Assembly (NCBI GenBank): GCA_029258695.1
Contig: JARIBR010000295.1
Span: 1-18,867 of the forward strand
Direction: 5' to 3'
Source of the DNA: Quadrisphaera sp.
Lineage (GTDB): Bacteria > Actinomycetota > Actinomycetes > Actinomycetales > Quadrisphaeraceae
Length of the DNA: 18,867 nucleotides
In this document: positions 1 to 6,970 of the stretch, piece after piece
Layout: each line of letters starts with the position of its first letter
Numbering within the stretch: the stretch's first letter is position 1
Translations under genes and position numbers: made by a program
Notes under the pieces: model-generated
Seen by the model: only the letters and a program-made list of their open reading frames with translations
Databases searched by the model: none
What the model was told of the DNA's origin: nothing

Positions 1-1529
1 CGGTAGCCCCCGTTGTCGACGACGACGGTGACGACGGGCAGGTCCAGCTCGACGGCCATCATCAGCTCGGGGGCGCTGACCATGAAGGCTCCGTCGCCGA
101 CGAGGGCCACCGCCGGGTGGCCGGGCAGGGCCACGGCGGCGCCGACGGCGGCGGGCACGGCGTAGCCAAGGGTGGCGAACCCCGGCATGTAGCACCAGCG
201 CCGCGCCTGGCTGCGGGTGAGGAAGTGCATGGCGCCGTAGTAGGCGATCTGCGAGGAGTCACCGGTGACGACGGCGCCCTCGGGGAGCGCGGCGCTCACC
301 GCGGCGGCGATCTCGGCGTTGGGGCCGGCGTCGACGGCGGCCTCGGCGGCGCAGGCCTCGCGCAGGGCGGCGACGCGCTGGCGGGCGTCGGACCCGGGGC
401 CGTGGCCGTGGCCGTGGCCGCCTCGACCATCGCCGTCGCCGTCGCCGTCGATCTCTGCGCCGGCCAGCCGTTCCAGCAGGGCGGGCAGCACCGTTCCGGC
501 GTCACCCTGGACGCCGATCACCCGGCCGGTGTCACCGACGTTCTTGCCCAGCTGCTCGGGCTCGGTGTCGACGCGGACCATGACGCGGGCGCTGACCTGC
601 CCGCCCCACAGGTCGGAGTCGCCGAGCTCGCTGCCCACCACGAGGACGGCGCCGGCCTGCGTGGCGGCCCGCTGCACCGCGCGCAGCCGCACGCAGGCAC
701 CGAGCGCGAGCGGGTGGGTCTCGTCCAGCACGCCGCGCGCGGCGCTGGTGGTGGCGACGGGTGCGTCGAGGCGCTCGGCCAGGGCGCGCAGCGCGTCACC
801 GGCGTCGACGCTCCCGCCGCCCGCGACGATCATCACGTCGTCGGCGCGGCGCAGCGCCTCGGCGGCATCGGCCAGCTGCTGCGCGTAGGGTGCGTGCGGG
901 TCATGCTGGCGCACGTCGGAGTGGCGCACGTCGGGTCGCTGAGCGTCGGGTCGCTGAGCGTCGGACCAGCGCGGTGCCTCGCCGTCCGGCGCCGCCACCT
1001 GCCCCGACCACGGCGCCTCGAGGACGTCGACGGGGACCTCCACGTGGACGGGGCGCCGCCGCCCGGTGCGGGTCAGCGCGCGCATCGCGGCCGCCGTGGC
1101 GCGCGCCGCGTCGTCGGGCGAGGTCACCCGGGTGCTGGCGGCCACGAGAGCGCCCATGGCACCCGAGGAGTCCTTCGTCTCGTGGAGCAGCCCCAGGTCG
1201 GCGCCCTCCGTGCCGGTCGGCGCGCCCGGGGAGAGGTAGAGGACCGGCACGCTGTCGGCGTAGGACGTGGCGGCGGCCGTCATGGCGTTGGTCAGGCCCG
1301 GGCCAGACGTGGTGAGCACCGCCGCCGGTCGCCCCGTGACGCGGGCGTAGGCGTCGGCGGCGTACCCGGCGCCCTGCTCGTGGCGGGGCGTGACGTGCCG
1401 CAGACCGGCGCGCTGGAGGTGGCGGTACAGCTCGAGGTTGTGCGTGCCGGGGATGCCGAAGACGGTGTCGATGCCGTGCGCGGCCATGGTCGCCACCACG
1501 GCGCCCGCTCCGTTGCGGTGCTCGTCCAT
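1..1529 (-). CDS. Thiamine-diphosphate-dependent enzyme, acetolactate synthase large-subunit family (C-terminus cut by window edge)
   Basis: The minus strand encodes 509 visible residues with no stop before the window edge. Residues 20-35 read DTVFGIPGTHNLELYR. The HEQ at 50-52 holds the glutamate that activates the cofactor in this family. TSGPGLTN follows near residue 75. The ThDP/Mg motif GDGAF, with DNGGY about 25 residues later, lies just inside the edge, so only a short C-terminal piece is missing. The family (acetolactate synthase, benzoylformate and 2-oxoacid decarboxylases, glyoxylate carboligase) handles 2-oxo acids in the cytoplasm; the exact substrate cannot be told. Start: ATG at 1529, with GAAGGG (minus strand 1543-1538) eight bases upstream. 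Two low-complexity inserts are odd: a stretch of Asp-Gly then Gly-His repeats (bases about 400-450) and four five-residue repeats (906-965), both in interdomain linkers. The gene diverges from the polysaccharide operon and is probably unrelated to it. Confidence 0.88.
   Translation of the reverse strand, partial: MDEHRNGAGAVVATMAAHGIDTVFGIPGTHNLELYRHLQRAGLRHVTPRHEQGAGYAADAYARVTGRPAAVLTTSGPGLTNAMTAAATSYADSVPVLYLSPGAPTGTEGADLGLLHETKDSSGAMGALVAASTRVTSPDDAARATAAAMRALTRTGRRRPVHVEVPVDVLEAPWSGQVAAPDGEAPRWSDAQRPDAQRPDVRHSDVRQHDPHAPYAQQLADAAEALRRADDVMIVAGGGSVDAGDALRALAERLDAPVATTSAARGVLDETHPLALGACVRLRAVQRAATQAGAVLVVGSELGDSDLWGGQVSARVMVRVDTEPEQLGKNVGDTGRVIGVQGDAGTVLPALLERLAGAEIDGDGDGDGRGGHGHGHGPGSDARQRVAALREACAAEAAVDAGPNAEIAAAVSAALPEGAVVTGDSSQIAYYGAMHFLTRSQARRWCYMPGFATLGYAVPAAVGAAVALPGHPAVALVGDGAFMVSAPELMMAVELDLPVVTVVVDNGGY
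400..450. repeat. Hexanucleotide repeats inside the ThDP enzyme gene
   Basis: Two short arrays lie side by side: GCCGTG-type units at about 400-420 and CGCCGT-type units at about 431-449. On the minus strand they encode Asp-Gly-Asp-Gly then Gly-His-Gly-His in the linker before the ThDP-binding domain. Units of six bases keep the frame when copy number changes. Confidence 0.75.
906..965. repeat. Four tandem 15-bp units inside the ThDP enzyme gene
   Basis: Units are 906-920, 921-935, 936-950 and 951-965, all containing GCGCACGTCGG or GAGCGTCGG. They encode five-residue repeats of the type S/P-D-A/V-Q/R-R/H in the linker after the N-terminal domain. The 15-bp period preserves the reading frame. 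Confidence 0.8.
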
Positions 1530-1564
1530 GCCGCCAGCCCTTCGTCGGGGTGCTCGTCGTCGCG

Positions 1565-1570
1565 ACCCTA
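1565..1570 (-). promoter_or_regulatory. Possible -10 element of the ThDP enzyme gene
   Basis: On the minus strand TAGGGT fits the actinobacterial TANNNT -10 pattern and would give a leader of about 30 nt containing the GAAGGG ribosome site. No convincing -35 is seen, so this is tentative. Confidence 0.3.
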
Positions 1571-1640
1571 GCGCTGCCGCCGAGCGCGGTGCGTGACCGT
1601 GTGGCGGGGCCGCCGACGCCGAGGAGGACGGCACCCCGCC

Positions 1641-1766
1641 GGTGATCATGGGCTTTCACCCCCTTCCGGGCTCGCCCCAGGGGGTAAAGGCCCATGATCA
1701 CCGGGGCGGCGCGGGGTAAAGGCCCATGATCACCGAGGCGGCGCCGGGAAAGGCCACAAGATCACC
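1641..1766. repeat. Long imperfect hairpin plus three tandem 32-bp repeats
   Basis: Bases 1641-1664 pair with 1679-1702 as a 24-position stem with one mismatch, one G-U and a 14-base loop. The outer arm GGTGATCATGGGC is a perfect 13-bp match. The right arm is also the first of three direct repeats ending at 1702, 1734 and 1766, exactly 32 bases apart. Units one and two share GGGGTAAAGGCCCATGATCACC-type sequence, and unit three is degenerate. It lies between divergent genes, so it is not an ordinary end-of-operon terminator. The rest of the 1530-1978 gap holds only the promoter and leader elements listed separately. Confidence 0.8.
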
Positions 1767-1888
1767 ACGGCAGGTGATCGAGAACGCCCTCACGACCACC
1801 CATTCTGTGACGTTCTGTCGATGCATGCCCTACAGCACGAGTCGATCACCGTGCGTGAGGCCAAAGACGGAATGAACGGCCGATATGG

Positions 1889-1902
1889 TCACGTTACGGT
1901 GA
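1889..1902 (+). promoter_or_regulatory. Candidate promoter/operator upstream of the polysaccharide operon
   Basis: TACGGT at 1895-1900 is a possible -10 hexamer. It sits inside TCAC-GTTACG-GTGA (1889-1902), a short inverted repeat that could bind a regulator. Transcription starting near 1907 would give a leader of about 70 nt containing the hairpin at 1930-1944. No clear -35 is visible. Confidence 0.35.
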
Positions 1903-1929
1903 AGACTGCGAGAGACCATGCCTCGCACC

Positions 1930-1944
1930 CCGCGGATACCGCGG
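1930..1944 (+). promoter_or_regulatory. Short perfect hairpin in the operon leader
   Basis: CCGCGG-ATA-CCGCGG forms a six-bp GC stem with a three-base loop, ending 34 bases before the first start codon. It could affect leader stability or access to the ribosome site. It is too short to be a recognised riboswitch class. Confidence 0.4.
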
Positions 1945-1978
1945 CATCACCCCCTCATCGTCACCAGGAGTAATCAAC

Positions 1979-3364
1979 ATGTCGTCTGCCGTCGCCGAAG
2001 CCCCCACGAGCCAGCCCGGGGCGGCGGGCTGGGGGCGTCAGCTGCCGACGCGCCCGGACACCCCGGCCACCGGCGGGACCACCACCCCCACCGTGGCCGT
2101 CGTCGGCCTCGGCTACGTGGGCCTGCCCACCGCCCTCTCCCTGCTGGAGACGGGCAGCCGCGTCATCGGCCTGGACGTCTCCACCGCCCGCCTCGACGCG
2201 ATCGTCGCCTCCGACGTGGACCTCCTGCCCGACGACCTGGAGCGCCTGGGGCGCCAGCTCGGCTCCGACCAGCTCGAGCTCACCGACGACCTCGACCGGA
2301 TCGAGGCGGCCGACACGATCATCGTGTGCGTGCCCACCCCGGTCACCGAGCAGCTGGTGCCCGACCTGCGGGCGCTGGGCTCGGCGTGCGCCGCGGTCAC
2401 CGCACGGGCCAGCGCCGGCTCGACGATCATCCTCACCTCCACCACCTACGTGGGCTGCACCCGCGAGCTCGTCGTCACCCCGCTGGCCGAGCGCGGCTTG
2501 ACCCCCGGGGTCGACGTCCACGTGGCGTTCTCCCCCGAGCGCATCGACCCGGGCGTCGTCGACCACTCCCCCGCCGGCACCCCGCGGGTCGTCGGGGGCC
2601 TCACCCCCGAGAGCACCCACCGGGCGTCCGCCGCGCTGATCGACACCTGCCCCTCGATCCACGAGGTCTCCTCCCCCGAGGCCGCCGAGCTGACGAAGCT
2701 GCTGGAGAACACCTTCCGCGCGGTCAACATCGCCATGATCAACGAGTTCGCCGACGTCGCGGGCGCCGCGGGCATCGACCCCATGGAGGTCATCGACGCG
2801 GCGTCGACCAAGCCCTACGGCTTCATGCGCTTCACCCCCGGCGCCGGGGTGGGCGGCCACTGCATCCCGTGCGACCCGCACTACCTCCTGTGGCAGCTGC
2901 GTGGCCAGCGCGCCAGCGCCCCCGTCATCGAGGCGGCCATGACCGGCATCGCCCTGCGCCCCGGCAAGGTGGTGGACCGCCTGCGCGAGGAGCTCGCCGA
3001 GCGCGGCCTGCCCCTGCGCGGCGCCCGCGTCCACGTCGTCGGCGTCTCCTACAAGCCCGGCGTCGCCGACGTCCGCGAGTCCCCGGCGCTGGAGATCATC
3101 GCCGGTGCCCAGCGCCTCGGCGCGTCGATCACCTACACCGACGCCCACGTCCCCGAGCTGACCCTGGCCGGCCACCACGGGCGCGAGGAGACGGTGACGC
3201 TGCGCTCGCAGGGACCGGACGAGGTGCAGGCCGACATCGTGCTCCTGCACACCGCCCACCCGGGCGAGGACCTGGGCTGGCTCGCCGAGGTCTCCGAGAC
3301 GGGCGTGCCCGTCCTCGACGCGACGTTCCGCGCCGACGCCGTCCCCCACCGCTCGGTGGTGTGA
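1979..3364 (+). CDS. Nucleotide-sugar dehydrogenase, UDP-N-acetyl-hexosamine (WecC/WbpA-like) type
   Basis: The 461-residue cytoplasmic enzyme oxidises C6 of an NDP-hexosamine to the uronic acid with two NAD+. The N-terminal Rossmann motif GLGYVGLP is at 43-50. VPTPV is near 118-122, FSPERIDPG at 184-192 and KLLENTFRAVNIAMINE at 240-256. The catalytic cysteine is Cys295 in GGHCIPCDPHYL, and SYKPGVADVRESPAL is at 357-371. The GGHCIP-DP-YL form is typical of UDP-ManNAc/UDP-GlcNAc dehydrogenases; UDP-glucose dehydrogenases usually have GGSCFPKD. Length is usual for the family apart from about 37 extra N-terminal residues. Start: ATG with AGGAG at 1966-1970, eight bases upstream. The stop overlaps the synthase start by four bases (GTGA), so it probably supplies the synthase's uronate donor. 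GlcNAc versus ManNAc specificity cannot be decided by eye. Confidence 0.9.
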   Translation: MSSAVAEAPTSQPGAAGWGRQLPTRPDTPATGGTTTPTVAVVGLGYVGLPTALSLLETGSRVIGLDVSTARLDAIVASDVDLLPDDLERLGRQLGSDQLELTDDLDRIEAADTIIVCVPTPVTEQLVPDLRALGSACAAVTARASAGSTIILTSTTYVGCTRELVVTPLAERGLTPGVDVHVAFSPERIDPGVVDHSPAGTPRVVGGLTPESTHRASAALIDTCPSIHEVSSPEAAELTKLLENTFRAVNIAMINEFADVAGAAGIDPMEVIDAASTKPYGFMRFTPGAGVGGHCIPCDPHYLLWQLRGQRASAPVIEAAMTGIALRPGKVVDRLREELAERGLPLRGARVHVVGVSYKPGVADVRESPALEIIAGAQRLGASITYTDAHVPELTLAGHHGREETVTLRSQGPDEVQADIVLLHTAHPGEDLGWLAEVSETGVPVLDATFRADAVPHRSVV

Positions 3365-5049
3365 GCACCTCGATGACACCGGTCTCCGCGCCCTCCACCC
3401 GTACCCGCGACCTCCCCGACGACGAGCGCGACACCCTCGAGGTCCACGTCGACCCCTCGGGCGACGTGGACCTCGACACCCGCGCCGCCGACCAGCAGGT
3501 GGTCGACGAGCTCGCCGTCGCCCACCGTTCCGACGTCCACCTGTCGCCGGACCCCAGAGCCGCCCCCACGCCCGACGGGCGGCCCACCGTCGACCTCACC
3601 ACCCCGATCCAGATGCCGCCGGTGGGCTCCGCGGACGAGATCGAGCAGCGCACCGCACAGGTCTCGCGCCTCGACGGCCTCGAGCCCACCGCCCGGCGCG
3701 GGGTGCGCCGCCTCGTCACGCTGGTCCTGCTGGTGCCGCTGCTGGCGCTCCTGGCCCGGATCCTGCCCAACCTGGCGCAGGACCCCGTGCTCCTCATGTA
3801 CGGCGTGGCGGTGCTCACCGCGACGATCGTGGCCTTCTACCTCGCGTACGCCCGCTACGACGACCCGTCGGACCCCCGGTTCGCCCGGGTGCCGAACGAC
3901 GCCGACGCCCCGCCGCTCAGCCCGCGCCCCCGGGTGACCCTGCTGGTCGCGGTGATGAACGAGATCGAGGTGATCGACGACTGCGTGCGCTCGATGGTCA
4001 CCTCCGACTACCCCGACCTCCAGGTGGTCGTCGTCGACGACTGCTCCACCGACGGCACCGCGGAGCGCCTGCGCGAGCTGTCCGACGAGCTGGGCTTCAC
4101 GCTGCTCGCCCTGGAGAACAACGTCGGCAAGAAGAACGCGCTGGTCGCCGGCGCGCAGGTCGCCGACGGCGAGGTCATCGCCTTCACCGACTCCGACTGC
4201 ATCCTCGCCCCCGACGCCCTGCGCCGCTGCGTGGCGGCGCTGGTCGCCAACCCCGGCCTCGGCGCCGTCTCGGGGCACGCGCGGGCGTTGAACGCCGACG
4301 CCACGCTGCTCTCGAGGGTGCAGGACACCTGGTACGAGGGCTCCTTCCGGGTCTCGAAGGCCGCGGAGGCCTCGCTGGGCGCCGTCACCTGCGTCTCCGG
4401 GCCGCTCGCGGTCTTCCGCCGCGACGCCATCTGGAACTACCTGCCCGCGTGGGCCACCGACCGCTTCCTCGGCGCGGAGTTCAAGTTCGCCACCGACCGC
4501 CAGCTCACCGGCTACGTCCTCGGGCAGAAGTGGCTGGGCCGCGGGCTCAAGGAGCGCAACGCCGACTCGCCGTTCGTCTCCGAGGTGGACTACCCCGAAC
4601 GCCGCTGGCGCGTGGGCTACGTGCGCTCCGCGAAGGTCTGGACGGTCGTCCCCGAGAGCGGCAAGGCGTTCTTCAAGCAGCAGATCCGCTGGAAGAAGTC
4701 CTTCGCCCGCAACCTCGCCTTCACCGGGCGTTTCATGTGGCGGCGCGGCCTCGGCCCGGCGTTCCTCTACTACGGGCACTCGATGTTCGTGATCCTCGCG
4801 CCGGTCATGGCGGTGCGCCACCTCGTCTGGGCACCGGTCAACGGGTTGTGGATGCTCACCGCCCTGTACGTCGCCGGGGTGCTCGTGAAGGGCTGCGCGT
4901 GGGGGGTGTCCTACATGATCGACCACCCGGGCTCCACCCGCTGGCGCTACCGGCCGCTGATGTCGCTCATCTCCTCGGTGCTGCTCTCGTGGCTGCTGCC
5001 CTACTCGCTGCTGACGATCCGCCGCGGCATCTGGTCGAGGACGCTGTGA
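3361..5049 (+). CDS. Processive GT2 membrane glycosyltransferase, hyaluronan synthase/NodC-like
   Basis: 562 residues. A charged N-terminal tail of about 115 residues comes first, then two membrane spans (about 117-137 and 145-165), the GT2 domain (about 190-445) and about three C-terminal spans (about 466-553). GT2 motifs seen: VVDDCSTDG (224-232), DSD (277-279), SGPLAVFRR (346-354), FLG...TDRQLT with likely catalytic base Asp379, and the processive QxxRW motif (Q440-R443-W444) followed by KKSFAR. This order and the KQQ-RW-KSF block match hyaluronan, chitin-oligomer (NodC) and PgaC/IcaA synthases, which polymerise from UDP-GlcNAc and extrude the chain. Start: GTG at 3361 overlaps the previous stop; ATG at 3373 is the alternative. 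The frame stays open far upstream across the dehydrogenase gene, but that part is noncoding. The dehydrogenase before it and the deacetylase after it suggest an amino-sugar/aminouronate polymer. Confidence 0.88.
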   Translation: MSTSMTPVSAPSTRTRDLPDDERDTLEVHVDPSGDVDLDTRAADQQVVDELAVAHRSDVHLSPDPRAAPTPDGRPTVDLTTPIQMPPVGSADEIEQRTAQVSRLDGLEPTARRGVRRLVTLVLLVPLLALLARILPNLAQDPVLLMYGVAVLTATIVAFYLAYARYDDPSDPRFARVPNDADAPPLSPRPRVTLLVAVMNEIEVIDDCVRSMVTSDYPDLQVVVVDDCSTDGTAERLRELSDELGFTLLALENNVGKKNALVAGAQVADGEVIAFTDSDCILAPDALRRCVAALVANPGLGAVSGHARALNADATLLSRVQDTWYEGSFRVSKAAEASLGAVTCVSGPLAVFRRDAIWNYLPAWATDRFLGAEFKFATDRQLTGYVLGQKWLGRGLKERNADSPFVSEVDYPERRWRVGYVRSAKVWTVVPESGKAFFKQQIRWKKSFARNLAFTGRFMWRRGLGPAFLYYGHSMFVILAPVMAVRHLVWAPVNGLWMLTALYVAGVLVKGCAWGVSYMIDHPGSTRWRYRPLMSLISSVLLSWLLPYSLLTIRRGIWSRTL

Positions 5050-5189
5050 GCGCCCGAGCGCGCACCACCGCGCAGACGCCGGCCCGACGGGCCCTGCACC
5101 TCGCCCGCCGGGTCCTCGTGGCGGCGCTGATCCTGGCCGTCGTCATCACCCTGTACCTGTTCGTCCTGACCCGGGGAGCCATCGTCTGA
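5046..5189 (+). CDS. Small single-span membrane protein (47 aa), possible synthase accessory subunit
   Basis: GTG at 5046 overlaps the synthase stop by four bases (GTGA), with GAGG at 5037-5040 five bases upstream. The TGA at 5187-5189 shares its last base with the next ATG. The product has a basic N-terminus with many Arg residues (about 1-22), one hydrophobic span (about 23-41, LVAALILAVVITLYLFVL) and a short LTRGAIV tail. By the positive-inside rule the N-terminus should be cytoplasmic. No family is recognised. Position directly after the synthase and before the deacetylase recalls IcaD/PgaD, small membrane partners of PNAG synthases, though those are longer and have two spans. Role as a partner is inference; coding status rests on tight junctions, a ribosome site and the clean membrane span. 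Confidence 0.72.
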   Translation: MSARARTTAQTPARRALHLARRVLVAALILAVVITLYLFVLTRGAIV

Positions 5190-6970
5190 TGAGCCTGATC
5201 GACCGCGACGACCACGCCACGGACGACCACGGCGCCCCCGGTGGCGACGCCCCGGGCGCCACCGGGCCCGGGGGCCGGCTCGCCTCAGCCCGCACCGGGG
5301 CGACGGTCCGCCGGTCCGAGGCGGAGCGCGCCCGCGAGAACGCCATGGGCCTGGTGCCCGAGGTCCCCGCCCCCCTGCCGCGCAAGCGCCGTCACCGCCT
5401 CGTCGCGCTGCTCTCCGGGCTGGCGGCGCTGGCGCTGCTCGTCACCATCTTCGGCGGCGCGTTCGAGCTCGCACGCTTCCGCGAGCAGGTGGGCTCCCGC
5501 GAGACGACGGCCGCCGTGCTGACCCCGGAGCAGCAGGCCACCTACGCCGACGCGGCGCAGGCGGCGGCGAGCGCCCCGGCCGGCACGGGCGCGGCGCCGG
5601 TGGTGCTCGCCTACCACGACATCGCCCCCGAGAGCGAGAGCCAGTACGTCGTCACGCCGCAGGCGTTCGCCGAGCAGATGGCGATGCTCCGCGAGGCCGG
5701 GTACACCACGCTGACGCAGGAGGAGCTCACCGCCTACGCCGAGGGGCGCTTCACGCCGCCGCCGCGCTCGGCGGTCATCACCTTCGACGACGGCACCTCC
5801 GGGCTCTACGCCTACGGCGACACGATCCTCGAGGAGAACGGCCAGCACGCGATCTCCTTCCTCATCACCGGCCGGGTCGGCACGCGCGCCCCCTACTACC
5901 TCACGTGGGACCAGGTGGAGCGGATGCAGGACAGCGGCCGGTGGAGCTTCGCCTCGCACTCCGCCCTGCTCCACACCCAGGCCCCGGTCGGCGAGGACGG
6001 GGAGCGCACCGGGTCGGTGCTCACCAACCGCCAGTTCGTCGACGGGCAGCAGGAGAGCTACGACAGCTTCACCCAGCGCGTGCGCCAGGACCTGCGGCGC
6101 TCGATCACCGACTTCACCGACCACGGCCTCCCCCGGCCCACGCTCTTCGCCTGGCCCTTCTCCGAGGTCCGGCTCGAGGAGGAGGAGGGCATCGACCCCC
6201 GGCCGACAGAGTTCACCCGCGCCCAGGTCGACGACCTGTTCCTCGTCTCGTTCGTCAACGACGGTCAAGCGCCGCGTCCGGCGGTGCCCGAGGACCTGGA
6301 GGACGGCCTCGTCGCGCGCCAGGAGATCTTCGCGGACGACGACGCCGACGACGTCTTCGCCGCGATGGAGCGGATGCAGCAGATCCCCGTCGGGGACTTC
6401 GCGGTCCACGACGCCTCCAGCACCTGGCTCGAGCCCACCACGCGTCCCGCGCCGGTGGCCCTCGACGGCGACGCGGTGCGGGTCGACGCCCCGGACGAGA
6501 CGTACCTGCGCGCGAACTGGGCGCCGCAGGCCACCTCGACCTGGTCCCGTTTCGCCGTCGAGGGCGAGGTCACGGGCCTGAGCGACCCAGCCGCTGCGAC
6601 GCTGGGCGGGTCCGGCTCCGGCGCCACCAAGGCGGGTCTGCGAGCCCGCGTCGGACGCGTCGGCGAGGTCTCGGCCAGCGCCTCCTCGACGTGGCTCGAC
6701 GTCAGCCGCGGCGACGAGAGCGTCTACTCCGGTCCGCTGGCCCGCACCGGGGACTCGCACGCGATGCGCCTGGAGGTGACCGAGGAGGAGGTGGCGGTGA
6801 TCGTCGACGGTCGCCTGATGACCCGGGTGGCCGTCACGCCAGGGGACCTGGAGCCCGTCACGACGCGGTCGTCGATCCTCGGCAGCCTCGGGATCGTCAG
6901 CCAGCGCGGCCCGGACCCGGCGGCGGCGTTCCCCTCCGTGGAAGGCCTGACCGTCTCGACCCTGCCCTGA
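5189..6970 (+). CDS. Membrane-anchored polysaccharide deacetylase (NodB/CE4) with C-terminal beta-sandwich domain
   Basis: 593 residues. A disordered cytoplasmic tail (1-66, ending in the basic RKRRHR) precedes one membrane span (71-91), so the enzyme faces outward. The CE4 domain spans about 135-410. AYHDI is at 141-145 and TFDDG at 198-202 (catalytic-base and metal Asp). SHSALLH at 256-262 is the metal-binding H-x-H-type motif, and FAWPFSE is at 320-326. This resembles the PgaB/IcaB branch, which removes N-acetyl groups from beta-1,6-GlcNAc chains. Residues about 420-593 look like a concanavalin-A/LamG-like sandwich: alternating strands, VDGRLM near 539-544, and a final SLGIVSQ...FPSVEGLTV pattern. 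Starts at ATG overlapping the preceding stop by one base. It probably deacetylates the polymer made by the synthase two genes upstream. Exact linkage specificity is unknown. Confidence 0.88.
   Translation: MSLIDRDDHATDDHGAPGGDAPGATGPGGRLASARTGATVRRSEAERARENAMGLVPEVPAPLPRKRRHRLVALLSGLAALALLVTIFGGAFELARFREQVGSRETTAAVLTPEQQATYADAAQAAASAPAGTGAAPVVLAYHDIAPESESQYVVTPQAFAEQMAMLREAGYTTLTQEELTAYAEGRFTPPPRSAVITFDDGTSGLYAYGDTILEENGQHAISFLITGRVGTRAPYYLTWDQVERMQDSGRWSFASHSALLHTQAPVGEDGERTGSVLTNRQFVDGQQESYDSFTQRVRQDLRRSITDFTDHGLPRPTLFAWPFSEVRLEEEEGIDPRPTEFTRAQVDDLFLVSFVNDGQAPRPAVPEDLEDGLVARQEIFADDDADDVFAAMERMQQIPVGDFAVHDASSTWLEPTTRPAPVALDGDAVRVDAPDETYLRANWAPQATSTWSRFAVEGEVTGLSDPAAATLGGSGSGATKAGLRARVGRVGEVSASASSTWLDVSRGDESVYSGPLARTGDSHAMRLEVTEEEVAVIVDGRLMTRVAVTPGDLEPVTTRSSILGSLGIVSQRGPDPAAAFPSVEGLTVSTLP

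Noticed and set aside
117..1571. Long plus-strand open frame opposite the ThDP enzyme
   Set aside because: It is an antisense shadow of high GC; the minus strand carries the real family motifs.
1641..1766. Possible small CRISPR array (32-bp period)
   Set aside because: Repeats are directly adjacent with no unique spacers between them, and the first unit forms a long hairpin with its neighbour. No cas genes are present.
1918..1978. Riboswitch in the operon leader
   Set aside because: Only a six-bp hairpin is present; no conserved core of any known class is seen.
1918..3360. Open frame continuing upstream of the GT2 synthase through the dehydrogenase gene
   Set aside because: The translation is Arg/Pro/Gly-rich and without motifs, while the dehydrogenase frame shows a complete conserved enzyme with a good ribosome site. 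The synthase start is placed at 3361.
3133..4926. 597-codon antisense open frame under the synthase
   Set aside because: Composition is His/Val/Gly/Arg-rich with no domain, as expected for the complement of a high-GC gene.
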